Assembly: GCF_937958065.1 (NCBI RefSeq)
Contig: NZ_CALFXI010000090.1
Location: forward strand, 27,857-91,856
DNA from: an uncultured Steroidobacter sp.
Lineage (GTDB): Bacteria > Pseudomonadota > Gammaproteobacteria > Steroidobacterales > Steroidobacteraceae
Length of the DNA: 64,000 nucleotides
Direction: 5' to 3'
In this document: positions 34,465 through 42,629 of the stretch, piece by piece
How the letters are laid out: each line of letters opens with the position of its first letter
Position numbering within the stretch: position 1 is the first letter of the stretch
The notes under the pieces: model-generated
Databases searched by the model: none
Seen by the model: only the letters and a program-made list of their open reading frames with translations
What the model was told of the DNA's origin: nothing
Program-made: the position numbers and the translations under genes

Positions 34465-35393
34465 GCCACTGCCACCTTGTTGTTGATGCGTGCGTCGCTG
34501 GCGGACGAAGGCGCGTAGCGCTCGATCATCGACGCGCAGAACTCCGCGAATAGCTCCGGCTCGCGCGGCGCGCTGGTGTGATGAGGCATGATGCCGAGGT
34601 GCTCGGGTGTAAAGCAGAAGGTCACGGTGACATCGAAGTCTCGTAGCGCTTCCATCTGCCGATCGAACCACGCCAGCGCGTTCGGCCGGAAGCTGTCGGC
34701 CCAGGACAGGCCGGTGCGCAGGTGACGCACGCCCAGACGTTTCAACCAGGCCACCGCGTCGTCGAGCCGATGATCTTCGAAATGAAACCACTGACAGATG
34801 CCCATCGCCGGCGTGTGCTGCCCGAACCTTTCCAACGACAGTTTCGGCGTGCCGTCCTCGCGCAGCAGGCCCATGTAGAAGTGCCTGTAATAGGACGAGC
34901 CTTCGGCTTCGCGATGCCGGGTAGTTGCGGGCCAGGCTCGTGGCAGATCGTAGAGGCTGTACCAGTGCACGCGCGGCGCCTCGCCCCGAAGCAACGATGC
35001 AGTTCGATCCACGCCCCACGCTTGCACCTCTTCCGCGCCGAAGCTCGAAACCCCAACCTCAGTGATCCAGACGGGCAGGTGGGTCGCGGCCCGAATCTCC
35101 GCGATCTTCTGCGGCCATTCATCGATGCACCAGAGATTCCAGTCGAGCGGAAAGCCGTGGACTGCAACCACGTCGACGTGATCGAGCGCGCCGCGCCCGG
35201 CAAGATTCGCCAGGAAGCCCGGATCGATCGGCGACATGCCGCCGAGCACGCGGGGTAAGCGGGCGTTCGCGGATCGAATGGCCTGACCCGCGAGGCAGGT
35301 CATCTCTGCAAAGCGTGCCCAGCCGGGATCGACTTCCGGATCCCAATGCGATTTGTTGTTCGGCTCGTTCCAGATCATCGCAGCTTCGATCAT
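34461..35393 (-). CDS. GH-A clan (beta-xylosidase-like) protein with circularly permuted barrel order
   Basis: The 310-residue protein has the clan GH-A acid/base motif MIWNEPNNKSHWD only six residues from its N-terminus. The nucleophile-type WITEVGVSSFGAEEV is at ~108 and HWYSLYDLP at ~142, as on strands 4, 7 and 8 of a TIM barrel. The C-terminal ~110 residues (AWLKRLGVRHLRTGLSWADS, VTVTFCFTPEHLGI, FAEFCASMIERYAP) look like strands 1-3 and helix 3, which normally come before NEP. The order is therefore 4-8 then 1-3. There is no signal peptide. Start and stop overlap both neighbours by four bases, so the boundaries are firm. A cytoplasmic role in glycan synthesis, editing or binding is likely. 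Confidence 0.75.
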   Translation of the reverse strand: MIEAAMIWNEPNNKSHWDPEVDPGWARFAEMTCLAGQAIRSANARLPRVLGGMSPIDPGFLANLAGRGALDHVDVVAVHGFPLDWNLWCIDEWPQKIAEIRAATHLPVWITEVGVSSFGAEEVQAWGVDRTASLLRGEAPRVHWYSLYDLPRAWPATTRHREAEGSSYYRHFYMGLLREDGTPKLSLERFGQHTPAMGICQWFHFEDHRLDDAVAWLKRLGVRHLRTGLSWADSFRPNALAWFDRQMEALRDFDVTVTFCFTPEHLGIMPHHTSAPREPELFAEFCASMIERYAPSSASDARINNKVAVA

Positions 35394-36187
35394 GTCCGTA
35401 CCTCGATGCTCGCCGCCTCGGAGCTGGCTGTGGTTGGCATTGCCTCGGAACCCGGCGGTGTGTCGCTCAACATCAGCATGGCGGCCCGATAGCCTTGCAG
35501 CGTGCCCACGTCGACGTAGGCTTCGCCGGCCTTGATGCCGAGCGCCTCGCCGCCGCTTGCCAGATAGGCATTGATCAATGTTCCGAAATACTCGTCGCGC
35601 TCGTTACGCTGCTGCCACAGCTGATGCAGCTCGTGCAGGACCGCGCCGGGCATCTTGAATGCGCCCCAGATCCAATGCGTACCCGGATCCGGTCGTTTGA
35701 CGCGGATCTCGGTCACGTGCAGTTCATCGTCCGCCAGCATCACCGCGTCGAACTGTTCCGGACGCTGCACGGGAAACAGCAGGAACGACAACTTGTCATC
35801 GGGCAATGCGGCCAGGCCGTGATCTGGAAACCAGACCGTGTCCGGCAAGCCGATGGCCACCGTGTCGCCCGGCGCGACCAGGGCTCGCGCCCGAAAGACA
35901 GCGTCGCATAGCCCGGCCGGCCGCGGTTGCACGACATAGGCGAGATCGGCGCCGCCGAAGTGACCGCCGAAGTACTCCAGGATGTCGGATTTGCCGGCAC
36001 CGATGACAAAACAAATCTTGTCGGCACCGCCCCGGATCATTCGCTCCAGCAAATATTCGCTGACCGCACACGGGCGCTGCGTGTCGTTGAGCGTGCGTGA
36101 GCCGACCGGCAACAGCTCTTTGGAGAAGGCCAGCGGTTGAAAGCGACTGCCGCGGCCCGCGGCGGGAACGATGCCCCACATGGTCAT
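35390..36187 (-). CDS. Sugar-1-phosphate nucleotidyltransferase
   Basis: The 265-residue protein is an NTP-transferase (GT-A-like Rossmann) enzyme of the RmlA/GalU type. The nucleotide loop GIVPAAGRGSRFQPLAFSKE is followed by LLPVG and SEYLLERMIRGGADKICFVI, the substrate-side segment IGLPDTVWFPDHGL, and a C-terminal AYVDVGTLQGYRAAML. It makes an NDP-sugar from sugar-1-phosphate and an NTP. The last ~20 residues are low-complexity. Stop and start overlap both neighbours by four bases. In this operon it may activate a sugar or cyclitol phosphate, but the specificity cannot be read. Confidence 0.82.
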   Translation of the reverse strand: MTMWGIVPAAGRGSRFQPLAFSKELLPVGSRTLNDTQRPCAVSEYLLERMIRGGADKICFVIGAGKSDILEYFGGHFGGADLAYVVQPRPAGLCDAVFRARALVAPGDTVAIGLPDTVWFPDHGLAALPDDKLSFLLFPVQRPEQFDAVMLADDELHVTEIRVKRPDPGTHWIWGAFKMPGAVLHELHQLWQQRNERDEYFGTLINAYLASGGEALGIKAGEAYVDVGTLQGYRAAMLMLSDTPPGSEAMPTTASSEAASIEVRT

Positions 36188-37317
36188 GGCCTCGCGTCGA
36201 AACCCGATAGAGGTGATCGCAGCGTGCGTGCCAGCGAGGGCGACCGTAGCTCCTCCAGGTAATGAATCAGCTGCTTGGCTCGATGCAGGCTGGTGTGCTC
36301 GTCCAAAGTGCGCTCCCGCGCAGCGCGTCCGATCGCCTGCAGCTCCGCGTCGCTTCGATCCAGCGCGGCCAGCGTGTCGGCGCTGGTGCGCGCAACCAGA
36401 ATCTGCTCACCCGGTGTGTAGAAATCATCCAGGCCGCACCATTCATCGGAGAGCACCGCAGCCCCGCAGGCAGCCGCCTCGAACAGGCGGCCCGAGGGAC
36501 ACCAGCCCATGCGAGCCATGGGCTCGCGCGTGACATTCAGCGTCAGGCGCGACGATGAAAAGAATGCGGCATGCTCCTGCGGCGGCAGGTGATAGACGAA
36601 ATAGACGTTGTCGCTCCAGGGAAAGTGCTCTGGATACTGCGCGCCGCCGATCAGGAATTTGTCGCGGGGACGCAGCCGTGCCGGAGCGACGAACAGCTCT
36701 TCGAGCGTCGTCTGTCGATCGGCGGAGTAGGTGCCAAGCCAGGACAGCACGGCTCGATAACGGTCCACCGGATCGACCGATTGATGAACGTCTGGATCCA
36801 CATGACCGTACAGCGTACGCACCCGGCGCGCGCGCAAATCGCTTCGTAACGCTTCGAGTGCGGCACCGCCGGTGTAGCTCAGCACGAGATCGAAATCGGC
36901 GAGGCCACGCCACGGGATGTAGGAAACCTGCTTGCCCGAGCGCAACGCATCCAGTGTCACCGGCGTGTCCAGGTCGTAGAACACCGCCAGCGGATCCTGG
37001 GCATCGAGGATGGCATCGGTCGCGGCTTGCGCATCGAAACAATACGACGAGACGATCGCGGTGTCGCAGTCGGCCAGCTCACGACGGACCTGCGCCTCGA
37101 TCGCGGACCAGTCGGAGTACAACACCAGCCTGCTATCGCCCAGCGCAGGCGGCAGCGACGGCCAATCTCGACTGTTGGCGTAGTAGGGCACATCGCGCTC
37201 GAAGAACACGCACTCGTGTCCGAGTCGTGCCAATGCCTTGCACAGTCCACGCCACAGCGTGGCGTGGCCGTTGCCCCACGAGGAGCTGATGGTCAAACCG
37301 AAGATCGCGATTCTCAT
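36184..37317 (-). CDS. CgeB-like glycosyltransferase
   Basis: The 377-residue protein begins MRIAIFGLTISSSWGNGHAT and has a GT-B donor domain with SWLGTYSADRQTTLEELFV, FLIGGAQYPEHFPW and GRLFEAAACGAAVLSDEWCG, the pattern of CgeB-type (Glyco_trans_1_2) enzymes. It is closely similar to the product of 46974-48113 (ISSSWGNGHAT against ITSSWGNGHAS; GGAQYPEHFPW against VGAQYPEHLVW) and more distantly to 45851-46987. It probably adds a sugar to the glycan made by this locus. Its ends overlap both neighbours by four bases. Confidence 0.75.
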   Translation of the reverse strand: MRIAIFGLTISSSWGNGHATLWRGLCKALARLGHECVFFERDVPYYANSRDWPSLPPALGDSRLVLYSDWSAIEAQVRRELADCDTAIVSSYCFDAQAATDAILDAQDPLAVFYDLDTPVTLDALRSGKQVSYIPWRGLADFDLVLSYTGGAALEALRSDLRARRVRTLYGHVDPDVHQSVDPVDRYRAVLSWLGTYSADRQTTLEELFVAPARLRPRDKFLIGGAQYPEHFPWSDNVYFVYHLPPQEHAAFFSSSRLTLNVTREPMARMGWCPSGRLFEAAACGAAVLSDEWCGLDDFYTPGEQILVARTSADTLAALDRSDAELQAIGRAARERTLDEHTSLHRAKQLIHYLEELRSPSLARTLRSPLSGFDARP

Positions 37318-37913
37318 AGCGGTGCCCGATGGTTGATGCCGTCGATGCGTGCGTCCCGATCGCTCAGGCTCACGCGACTGACGGAAGCAGGGCTGATGGC
37401 CAGTCGTCGATACGCGTCGGCGGGCGCTTGCAGCCAGTGCAGGAGCGCGGCCCGAATCACTTCACCGTGCGTCACCAGGATCATCGGCCGGCCGGGAAAG
37501 GATTCGCGCAGCTGCCGCAGGTGGTGCATCACTCGTGCCTGCACGTCCCTGATCCGCTCGCCTGCCGGTGTAGCAGCCGCGTCGCGCTGCTCGTTCCAGC
37601 GTCGCCAGGCAGGATCGCGGGCGAGCTCGCTGAATGTTTGCCCCGACCAGTGGCCAAAGTCCAGTTCGTCGATGTCGCAAGCGGTCACGAGCTCGCACCG
37701 ACTGCGTGCCGCGATGGCGGCCGCGGTTTGCTGAGTCCGTCGTCGCGGGCTGGCCACGAGCAATGTTTCCGGTGGAGCAGCGAGCATGCAGGCCATTGCT
37801 TCGGCTTCCCGAATGCCGAGCGTGGCGAGCGGCGCGTCGACCGTGCGTCCCAGCAACATCTCATCCATGCGCTCGCACGTGGCGTGGCGCACGAGCACGA
37901 GCTCGTTGGTCAT
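37314..37913 (-). CDS. Histidine phosphatase family protein
   Basis: The 199-residue protein has the catalytic phosphohistidine motif LVLVRHATCERM (RHA instead of RHG) at the N-terminus, VASPRRRTQQTAAAIA near 55, the acid residue region DELDFGHWSGQTF near 85, and the second His in ILVTHGEVIRAALL near 145. The family removes phosphate from small molecules (for example sugar, cofactor or inositol phosphates). It is encoded directly after myo-inositol-phosphate synthase and could release free inositol, or act on another sugar phosphate. The first 53 bases of the gene overlap the end of the synthase gene in another frame. Confidence 0.8.
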   Translation of the reverse strand: MTNELVLVRHATCERMDEMLLGRTVDAPLATLGIREAEAMACMLAAPPETLLVASPRRRTQQTAAAIAARSRCELVTACDIDELDFGHWSGQTFSELARDPAWRRWNEQRDAAATPAGERIRDVQARVMHHLRQLRESFPGRPMILVTHGEVIRAALLHWLQAPADAYRRLAISPASVSRVSLSDRDARIDGINHRAPL

Positions 37914-39012
37914 GAGCTTGATCCTTGGTCTGATCCTGAGTGGCCTGGCCGGCGATGAAGTCGAGCGTCAGCTGGCGTGCGATGTGATCGGTGAACTGCT
38001 GCGGCGGAGATTTCATGAAATAGCTGGATGGCCCCGTCAGTGCGCCGCCGACGCCGCGATCGAGCGCGAGCTGCGCGCAGCGTACGGCGTCGATCACCAC
38101 GCCCGCGGAGTTCGGCGAGTCCCACACCTCCAGCTTCAGCTCGATATTCAGCGGCGAGCCGCCGAAGGCCGTGCCTTCCATGCGGATGTAGGCCCACTTC
38201 CGATCGCTCAGCCACTCGACATGGTCGCTCGGGCCGACGTGGATGTTGGCCGGCGCCACGTCGATCTGGCTGGTGACCGAGCGCGTCTTGGACAGCTTTT
38301 TGGTCACCAGCCGCTCCCGCTCCAGCATGTTCTTGAAATCGGCATTGCCGCCGAAGTTGAGCTGATACGTATGGTCCAGACGCACGCCGCGCTCACGGAA
38401 CAGATTGGCGAGCGCACGATGCACGATGGTGGCTCCGACCTGACTCTTGATGTCATCGCCGACCAGCGGCAGCCGCGCCACTTCGAAACGGCGCCGCCAG
38501 TCGGCATCCGAAGCGATGAACACCGGAATGCAATTGACGAAGGCGCAGCCCGCTTCGAGCGCGCGCAGTGCGTACCACTCGGTCGCGCGTTGCGACCCCA
38601 CCGGAAGATATGAAACGAGGATCTGCGTGCCGCTGTCCCGCAAAATTTTCACAACATCGGCTTCGGGCGCGTCCGACTCGATCAACTCGTCTTCCAGGTA
38701 GGTTCCGATGCCGTCGAGCGTGCGGCCGCGTGCGACCTTGACGCCCAGCGGCGGCAGCGGGGCAAACACTCGCGTGTTGTTGGGAGCGGCGAGCAGCGCC
38801 TCCGACAGATCTTTCCCGACTTTGGGTGCGGTGATGTCGAAAGCCGATGTGATGCGGATGTCGCCGACGTGATACGGCCCGACTCTGGCGTGCATCAGGC
38901 CCGGGATATCGGCGTCGTCGTCCACATCGCGGTAGTAGTGCAGGCCCTGCACGAAGGAGGATGCGCAGTTACCGGCGCCGACGATGCCAACGTTCACTGT
39001 CTCTGCGTTCAA
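37861..39012 (-). CDS. ino1: Myo-inositol-1-phosphate synthase
   Basis: This enzyme converts glucose-6-phosphate to L-myo-inositol-1-phosphate with bound NAD. The 383-residue protein is of the short prokaryotic type. The NAD motif NVGIVGAGNCASSFVQGL is at the N-terminus; NNTRVFAPL, SYLPVGSQRATEW, FVNCIPVFIASD, GDDIKSQVGATIVHRALAN and NFGGNADFKNML (active-site region) follow. A TTG at 39010-39012 with GGAG six bases upstream is the best start; a GTG five codons later also precedes the NAD motif. The charged last ~25 residues overlap the phosphatase gene by 53 bases. It is the first gene of the minus operon, so inositol phosphate is probably the committed precursor. Confidence 0.9.
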   Translation of the reverse strand: MNAETVNVGIVGAGNCASSFVQGLHYYRDVDDDADIPGLMHARVGPYHVGDIRITSAFDITAPKVGKDLSEALLAAPNNTRVFAPLPPLGVKVARGRTLDGIGTYLEDELIESDAPEADVVKILRDSGTQILVSYLPVGSQRATEWYALRALEAGCAFVNCIPVFIASDADWRRRFEVARLPLVGDDIKSQVGATIVHRALANLFRERGVRLDHTYQLNFGGNADFKNMLERERLVTKKLSKTRSVTSQIDVAPANIHVGPSDHVEWLSDRKWAYIRMEGTAFGGSPLNIELKLEVWDSPNSAGVVIDAVRCAQLALDRGVGGALTGPSSYFMKSPPQQFTDHIARQLTLDFIAGQATQDQTKDQAHDQRARARAPRHVRAHG

Positions 39013-39078
39013 TGCCGTCTCCCGCGAAGTGGGCCGGTCGCGATCGAGCAATCGCGTACCGGGCTGATGCACGAACCA

Positions 39079-39094
39079 TGCAAGGTACAAACCG
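39079..39094 (-). promoter_or_regulatory. Possible sigma-54 promoter for the ino1 operon
   Basis: On the minus strand the sequence is CGGTTTG-TACC-TTGCA. It has a perfect TTGCA, GG-N10-GC spacing, and matches the -24 box only in GG and the final G. It is 67 bases from the ino1 start, within the range of the other four sites. Confidence 0.4.
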
Positions 39095-39281
39095 TCCAGG
39101 GCGCGGGCGGGTGGCATGGCTTTACGCCGACGGATTGCGCACGAGCGCCGGCATCGAAGTGTGTAAGCGATCCGTACTCCTGTAACTTTTTTTCCCGGTC
39201 GGGTGGGAACGCCGCTCGCCGCGCCATTTGCCGGATCGTTTGTCTCTGGCTTCTGCGCTGCCCGCCGCATGTCGATAGCGG

Positions 39282-39297
39282 CGGCACGCTTGTTGCT
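39282..39297 (+). promoter_or_regulatory. Predicted sigma-54 promoter for the plus-strand glycan operon
   Basis: CGGCACG-CTTG-TTGCT matches TGGCACG-N4-TTGCW with a single mismatch at the first base and has exact GG-N10-GC spacing. It lies 63 bases before the GTG start at 39360. This is the best match of the five sites, together with 5334. Confidence 0.68.
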
Positions 39298-39359
39298 ACT
39301 TACCTTGCAGAACGCTCAGCACTGGTGAGCCAGCACTGACAGGCATCGAGGAGATCCTA

Positions 39360-40547
39360 GTGGGCAAGGTTTGGACATCGGATAAAACCATCCAGTTCAC
39401 GGGGCACGACGGTGATGGCCGCGGGTCTCGCGACTCGCTCGTGCTGGTGACTGGCGGGGCGGGCTTCATCGGCTCGCACGTGGCGAATCTGCTCGCCGAA
39501 AGCGGCTCGCGCGTCCGCGTGATCGATGTGCTCGAAGCGCAGGTGCACGGGGACGAGCCTGGATTTCCCTCGCATCTGCACGCGGACGTGGAACGCGTGG
39601 AAGGTGATATTCGCGATCCGGATGCTTTGGCGAAGGCACTGCAGGGTGTCACGCACGTCTGCCATCTCGCCGCCGCGGTCGGCGTCGGTCAGAGCATGTA
39701 TGAGATCGAGCATTACGTGGATGTGAACAATCGCGGCACCGCGTTATTGCTGGAGGCGTTGATGGAGCGTCCGGTCCAGCGCCTGGTGGTGGCATCGAGC
39801 ATGAGCGTGTATGGCGAAGGGTTGTATCGACAACCGGGCGGCAACGGTGCGGCGTGCTGCGAGCCGCCGCTGCGATCCCGCGAGCAGTTGAGCGAGGGCC
39901 GCTGGGAAATCGAAACCAGCCAGGGCAGGCTCGAACCGGTCGCCACGCCGGAAACCAAGCACGTCGCACCGGCATCGGTGTACGCGCTGTCGAAATACGA
40001 TCAGGAGCAGATGTGCCTGATGTTCGGCTCCGCCTACGGCATACCGACCGTGGCGCTGCGGTTCTTCAACGCTTATGGGCCGTATCAGGCCCTGTCGAAT
40101 CCTTACACCGGCGTGCTGGCGATCTTCGCCTCGCGCTGTCTCAACGGCAACTCGCCGCTGATCTTCGAAGATGGCATGCAGCGGCGCGACTTCGTCAGCG
40201 TTCGGGATGTCGCTCGCGCCTGTCAGCTGGCCCTCAGCACCTCGGCGGTCGGCCAGACTTTCAACATCGGATCGGGCGAGCCTCGCACCGTGCTGGAGGT
40301 CGCCAACTGCGTCATCGACGCGGTGAACGCGCCCGTGGATCCGCTGGTCACGGGCAAATATCGGATCGGCGACATCCGGCACTGCTTCGCGGATATCTCC
40401 AAGGCGGAGCGGCTGCTGGGCTACCAGCCGCAAGTGAAATTCGAGGAGGGTCTGGTGGAGCTGGCCGAGTGGCTCGCAAGCACGTCGGCCAATGACAACT
40501 TCATGCGCGCGAGCGCCGAGCTCGATCGCAGAGGATTGACCCTGTGA
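39360..40547 (+). CDS. NAD-dependent nucleotide-sugar epimerase/dehydratase
   Basis: The 395-residue extended SDR has the NAD motif VLVTGGAGFIGSHVANLLAE at ~29-48, the catalytic Ser in ASSMSVYGEG, and YALSKYDQEQM (YxxxK) at ~205. VALRFFNAYGPYQALSNPYT and DFVSVRDVARAC follow, as in UDP-glucose 4-epimerase-like enzymes. An unusual insert of about 50 residues precedes the YxxxK. The first ~28 residues are an extra hydrophilic extension. GTG at 39360 has a strong GAGGAG. It opens the plus operon and overlaps the next gene by four bases (GTGA). It probably epimerises or dehydrates a nucleotide sugar in the cytoplasm. Confidence 0.82.
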   Translation: MGKVWTSDKTIQFTGHDGDGRGSRDSLVLVTGGAGFIGSHVANLLAESGSRVRVIDVLEAQVHGDEPGFPSHLHADVERVEGDIRDPDALAKALQGVTHVCHLAAAVGVGQSMYEIEHYVDVNNRGTALLLEALMERPVQRLVVASSMSVYGEGLYRQPGGNGAACCEPPLRSREQLSEGRWEIETSQGRLEPVATPETKHVAPASVYALSKYDQEQMCLMFGSAYGIPTVALRFFNAYGPYQALSNPYTGVLAIFASRCLNGNSPLIFEDGMQRRDFVSVRDVARACQLALSTSAVGQTFNIGSGEPRTVLEVANCVIDAVNAPVDPLVTGKYRIGDIRHCFADISKAERLLGYQPQVKFEEGLVELAEWLASTSANDNFMRASAELDRRGLTL

Positions 40548-41647
40548 CCGCGGCGGCAGGTAACGGGCGGCATTGCAGCGTGCTGATCACCGGCGGCGCC
40601 GGATTCGTCGGCGTGAATCTGGCGGCGCATCTGCTGGCGAACGGCGAACGGGTCCGGATTCTCGATTCGCTGGTGCGCGCCGGCAGCGAACGAAACATCG
40701 AATGGTTGCAGCGAAGCCACCCGCACAAGGTCGAGTTCGTCGAGGCGGACGTCAGAGATCCGGAAGCCGTGACGGCGGCGATGAACGGCGTCGAGCACGT
40801 CGTGCATCTCGCGGCTCAGGTGGCCGTCACCAGCAGCCTGGTGGATCCGGCATTCGACTTCGATGTCAACGCGTTCGGTACGTTGAATGTCTTGGAAGCG
40901 GCACGACGCGCCAAGCATGCGCCGTCACTGATCTTCACCTCCACCAACAAAGTGTATGGCGGGCTCGATGACCTGCGAGTCCGGTGCGAAGGGCAACGTT
41001 ACATGCCGACGGCGCCGCGCGTGCGCTCGCAGGGCATCGATGAGTCACGCGGTCTGGATTTTCACAGCCCGTACGGCTGCTCGAAGGGCGCCGCCGAGCA
41101 ATACGTGCTGGATTACTCGCGCAGCTATGGGTTGCGCACGACGGTGTTTCGCATGAGCTGCATCTATGGACCGCATCAGCATGGCAACGAGGACCAGGGC
41201 TGGGTCGCTCACATGCTGCGCGCCGCCGTGGCGGGCCAGCGCATCACCATCTACGGCGACGGCAAACAAGTCCGGGACGTGCTGTTCGTCGACGATCTGG
41301 TGAATGCATTCAGCCGCGCCCGACACGAGATCGATCGGTTGTCCGGCCGGGCATTCAACATCGGGGGTGGGCCTGCCAATACCGTCAGCCTGCTGGAACT
41401 GATTCAGCAGCTGGAGCAGTTGCTGCAACGACGCGTCGAGCTGCATTTCGATGGCTGGCGAGTCGGCGACCAGCGCTATTACGTCTCCGACACGAGTCGA
41501 TTCCGGTCGGCGACGGGTTGGCAGCCGCGCACCAGGGTGGCCGAGGGGCTGGAGGCTTTGTACGACTGGTTGACGCTGTCCGAGCTGCAGCCTTCGCATC
41601 GGCGCGCGGCGGCGGTGGGCGTGCATGAATTGGGGGCGTCCGGGTAA
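40544..41647 (+). CDS. CDP-paratose 2-epimerase-like SDR
   Basis: The 367-residue extended SDR has VLITGGAGFVGVNLAAHLLA, LVRAGSERNIEWLQ, FTSTNKVYGGLDD, SPYGCSKGAAEQYVLDY (YxxxK) and MSCIYGPHQHGNEDQGWVAH. The TNKVYG and GNEDQGW-type segments are those of CDP-paratose 2-epimerase (tyvelose epimerase) relatives. The enzyme may therefore invert C2 of a nucleotide sugar. GTG at 40544 overlaps the previous stop (GTGA). It forms a pair with the preceding epimerase. Confidence 0.78.
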   Translation: MTAAAGNGRHCSVLITGGAGFVGVNLAAHLLANGERVRILDSLVRAGSERNIEWLQRSHPHKVEFVEADVRDPEAVTAAMNGVEHVVHLAAQVAVTSSLVDPAFDFDVNAFGTLNVLEAARRAKHAPSLIFTSTNKVYGGLDDLRVRCEGQRYMPTAPRVRSQGIDESRGLDFHSPYGCSKGAAEQYVLDYSRSYGLRTTVFRMSCIYGPHQHGNEDQGWVAHMLRAAVAGQRITIYGDGKQVRDVLFVDDLVNAFSRARHEIDRLSGRAFNIGGGPANTVSLLELIQQLEQLLQRRVELHFDGWRVGDQRYYVSDTSRFRSATGWQPRTRVAEGLEALYDWLTLSELQPSHRRAAAVGVHELGASG

Positions 41648-41651
41648 GCGC

Positions 41652-42629
41652 ATGAATCAAGTTCAGCACGCAGCCACGTTGATTCGACCGATGACCACGC
41701 GAGTGAGCGAGGTACGGATACCGCAGCCCGGCGAGAACGAAGTGCGCGTCATGCTGGAGGGGTGCGGCATCTGTGCTTCGAATCTGCCCGTGTGGGAAGG
41801 GCGCGCGTGGTTCAAATATCCGCTCGAAGCAGGATCGCCCGGGCACGAGGGCTGGGGCATCGTCGATGCCGTCGGCTCGGGAGTAACGGACGTCGATGTC
41901 GGGCAGCGGGTGGCGCTGATGTCGGGGCATGCATATGCCGAATACGACATCGCCACGCGCGATTGCGTGGTGCCCCTGCCCGAGGAGCTGGACGACGAAC
42001 CGTTTCCCGGCGAGCCGTTCGGCTGCGTGATGAACATCTTCGAGCGCAGTGATATTCAAGCCGGACAAACGGTCGCGGTCGTCGGCGGCGGATTCATCGG
42101 ATTGATGTTGACCCAGCTGGCGGCGGATGCCGGTGCGCACGTAGTGGTGCTGTCGCATCGTGAATCGGCCTTGCAGCTCGCGCTGACGATGGAAGCCGAG
42201 GACGTCGTCGCGACCAGAGATGATGGTCACGATGCCGAACGGGCCATGCGACTCACCAGCGGACGGGGCTTCGATCGAGTGATCGAGGTGTCGGGGGTGC
42301 AATCCGGTCTCGACCTCGCGAGTGACATCGCCGCGGAGCGAGCACGGCTCGTCATCGCCGGCTATCACCAGGACGGACCGCGCCAGGTGAACATGCAGCA
42401 GTGGAACTGGCGCGGGCTGGACGTCATCAATGCGCACGAGCGTTCCATGGATCGCTACGTCGCTGGCGTGCAGAAAGCGATTCAGGCAGCGCTGGAGGGC
42501 CGGCTCGATCCTTTTCCTTTGCTGACTCACACCGTCTCGCTCGGCGCGCTCGATCAGGGCTTCAAGCTGATGCGGGAGCGACCGGAAGGGTTCGTCAAAG
42601 CGCTGCTGATCAACGAGGTCGACTCATGA
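41652..42629 (+). CDS. Zinc-type medium-chain alcohol/polyol dehydrogenase
   Basis: The 325-residue MDR protein has zinc ligands in LEGCGICASNLPVW (Cys) and GSPGHEGWGIVDAVGSGV (His-Glu), and a Rossmann motif TVAVVGGGFIGLMLTQLAAD near residue 142. The structural-zinc lobe with four cysteines is missing, as in several polyol dehydrogenase relatives. It would oxidise or reduce a secondary alcohol with NAD(P). Next to a Gfo/Idh oxidoreductase and opposite ino1, an inositol- or sugar-derived ketone is a plausible intermediate. ATG at 41652 follows the epimerase stop by four bases. Confidence 0.8.
   Translation: MNQVQHAATLIRPMTTRVSEVRIPQPGENEVRVMLEGCGICASNLPVWEGRAWFKYPLEAGSPGHEGWGIVDAVGSGVTDVDVGQRVALMSGHAYAEYDIATRDCVVPLPEELDDEPFPGEPFGCVMNIFERSDIQAGQTVAVVGGGFIGLMLTQLAADAGAHVVVLSHRESALQLALTMEAEDVVATRDDGHDAERAMRLTSGRGFDRVIEVSGVQSGLDLASDIAAERARLVIAGYHQDGPRQVNMQQWNWRGLDVINAHERSMDRYVAGVQKAIQAALEGRLDPFPLLTHTVSLGALDQGFKLMRERPEGFVKALLINEVDS

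Larger units (their letters stand above)
39013..39359. other. Divergent promoter region of the inositol-glycan locus
   Basis: These 347 bases contain no supported gene. They hold sigma-54-type sites facing outward on both strands (39079-39094 minus, 39282-39297 plus) and the AT-rich block TGTAACTTTTTTTCCCG at 39180-39196, which resembles 3695-3710. A GAGGAG six bases before GTG at 39360 is a strong ribosome-binding site for the plus operon. Enhancer sites for the activator would be expected in the central part. Confidence 0.55.

Noticed and set aside
39048..39064. A second minus-strand sigma-54-like sequence CGGTACGCGATTGCT before ino1.
   Set aside because: The spacing between GG and GC is nine rather than ten bases, and sigma-54 is strict about it.
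39180..39210. TTCCC and GGGAA around GGTCGGGT with an adjacent T-run, resembling a terminator.
   Set aside because: The T-run precedes the hairpin on the plus strand and becomes an A-run after it on the minus strand, so it cannot act as an intrinsic terminator in either direction.
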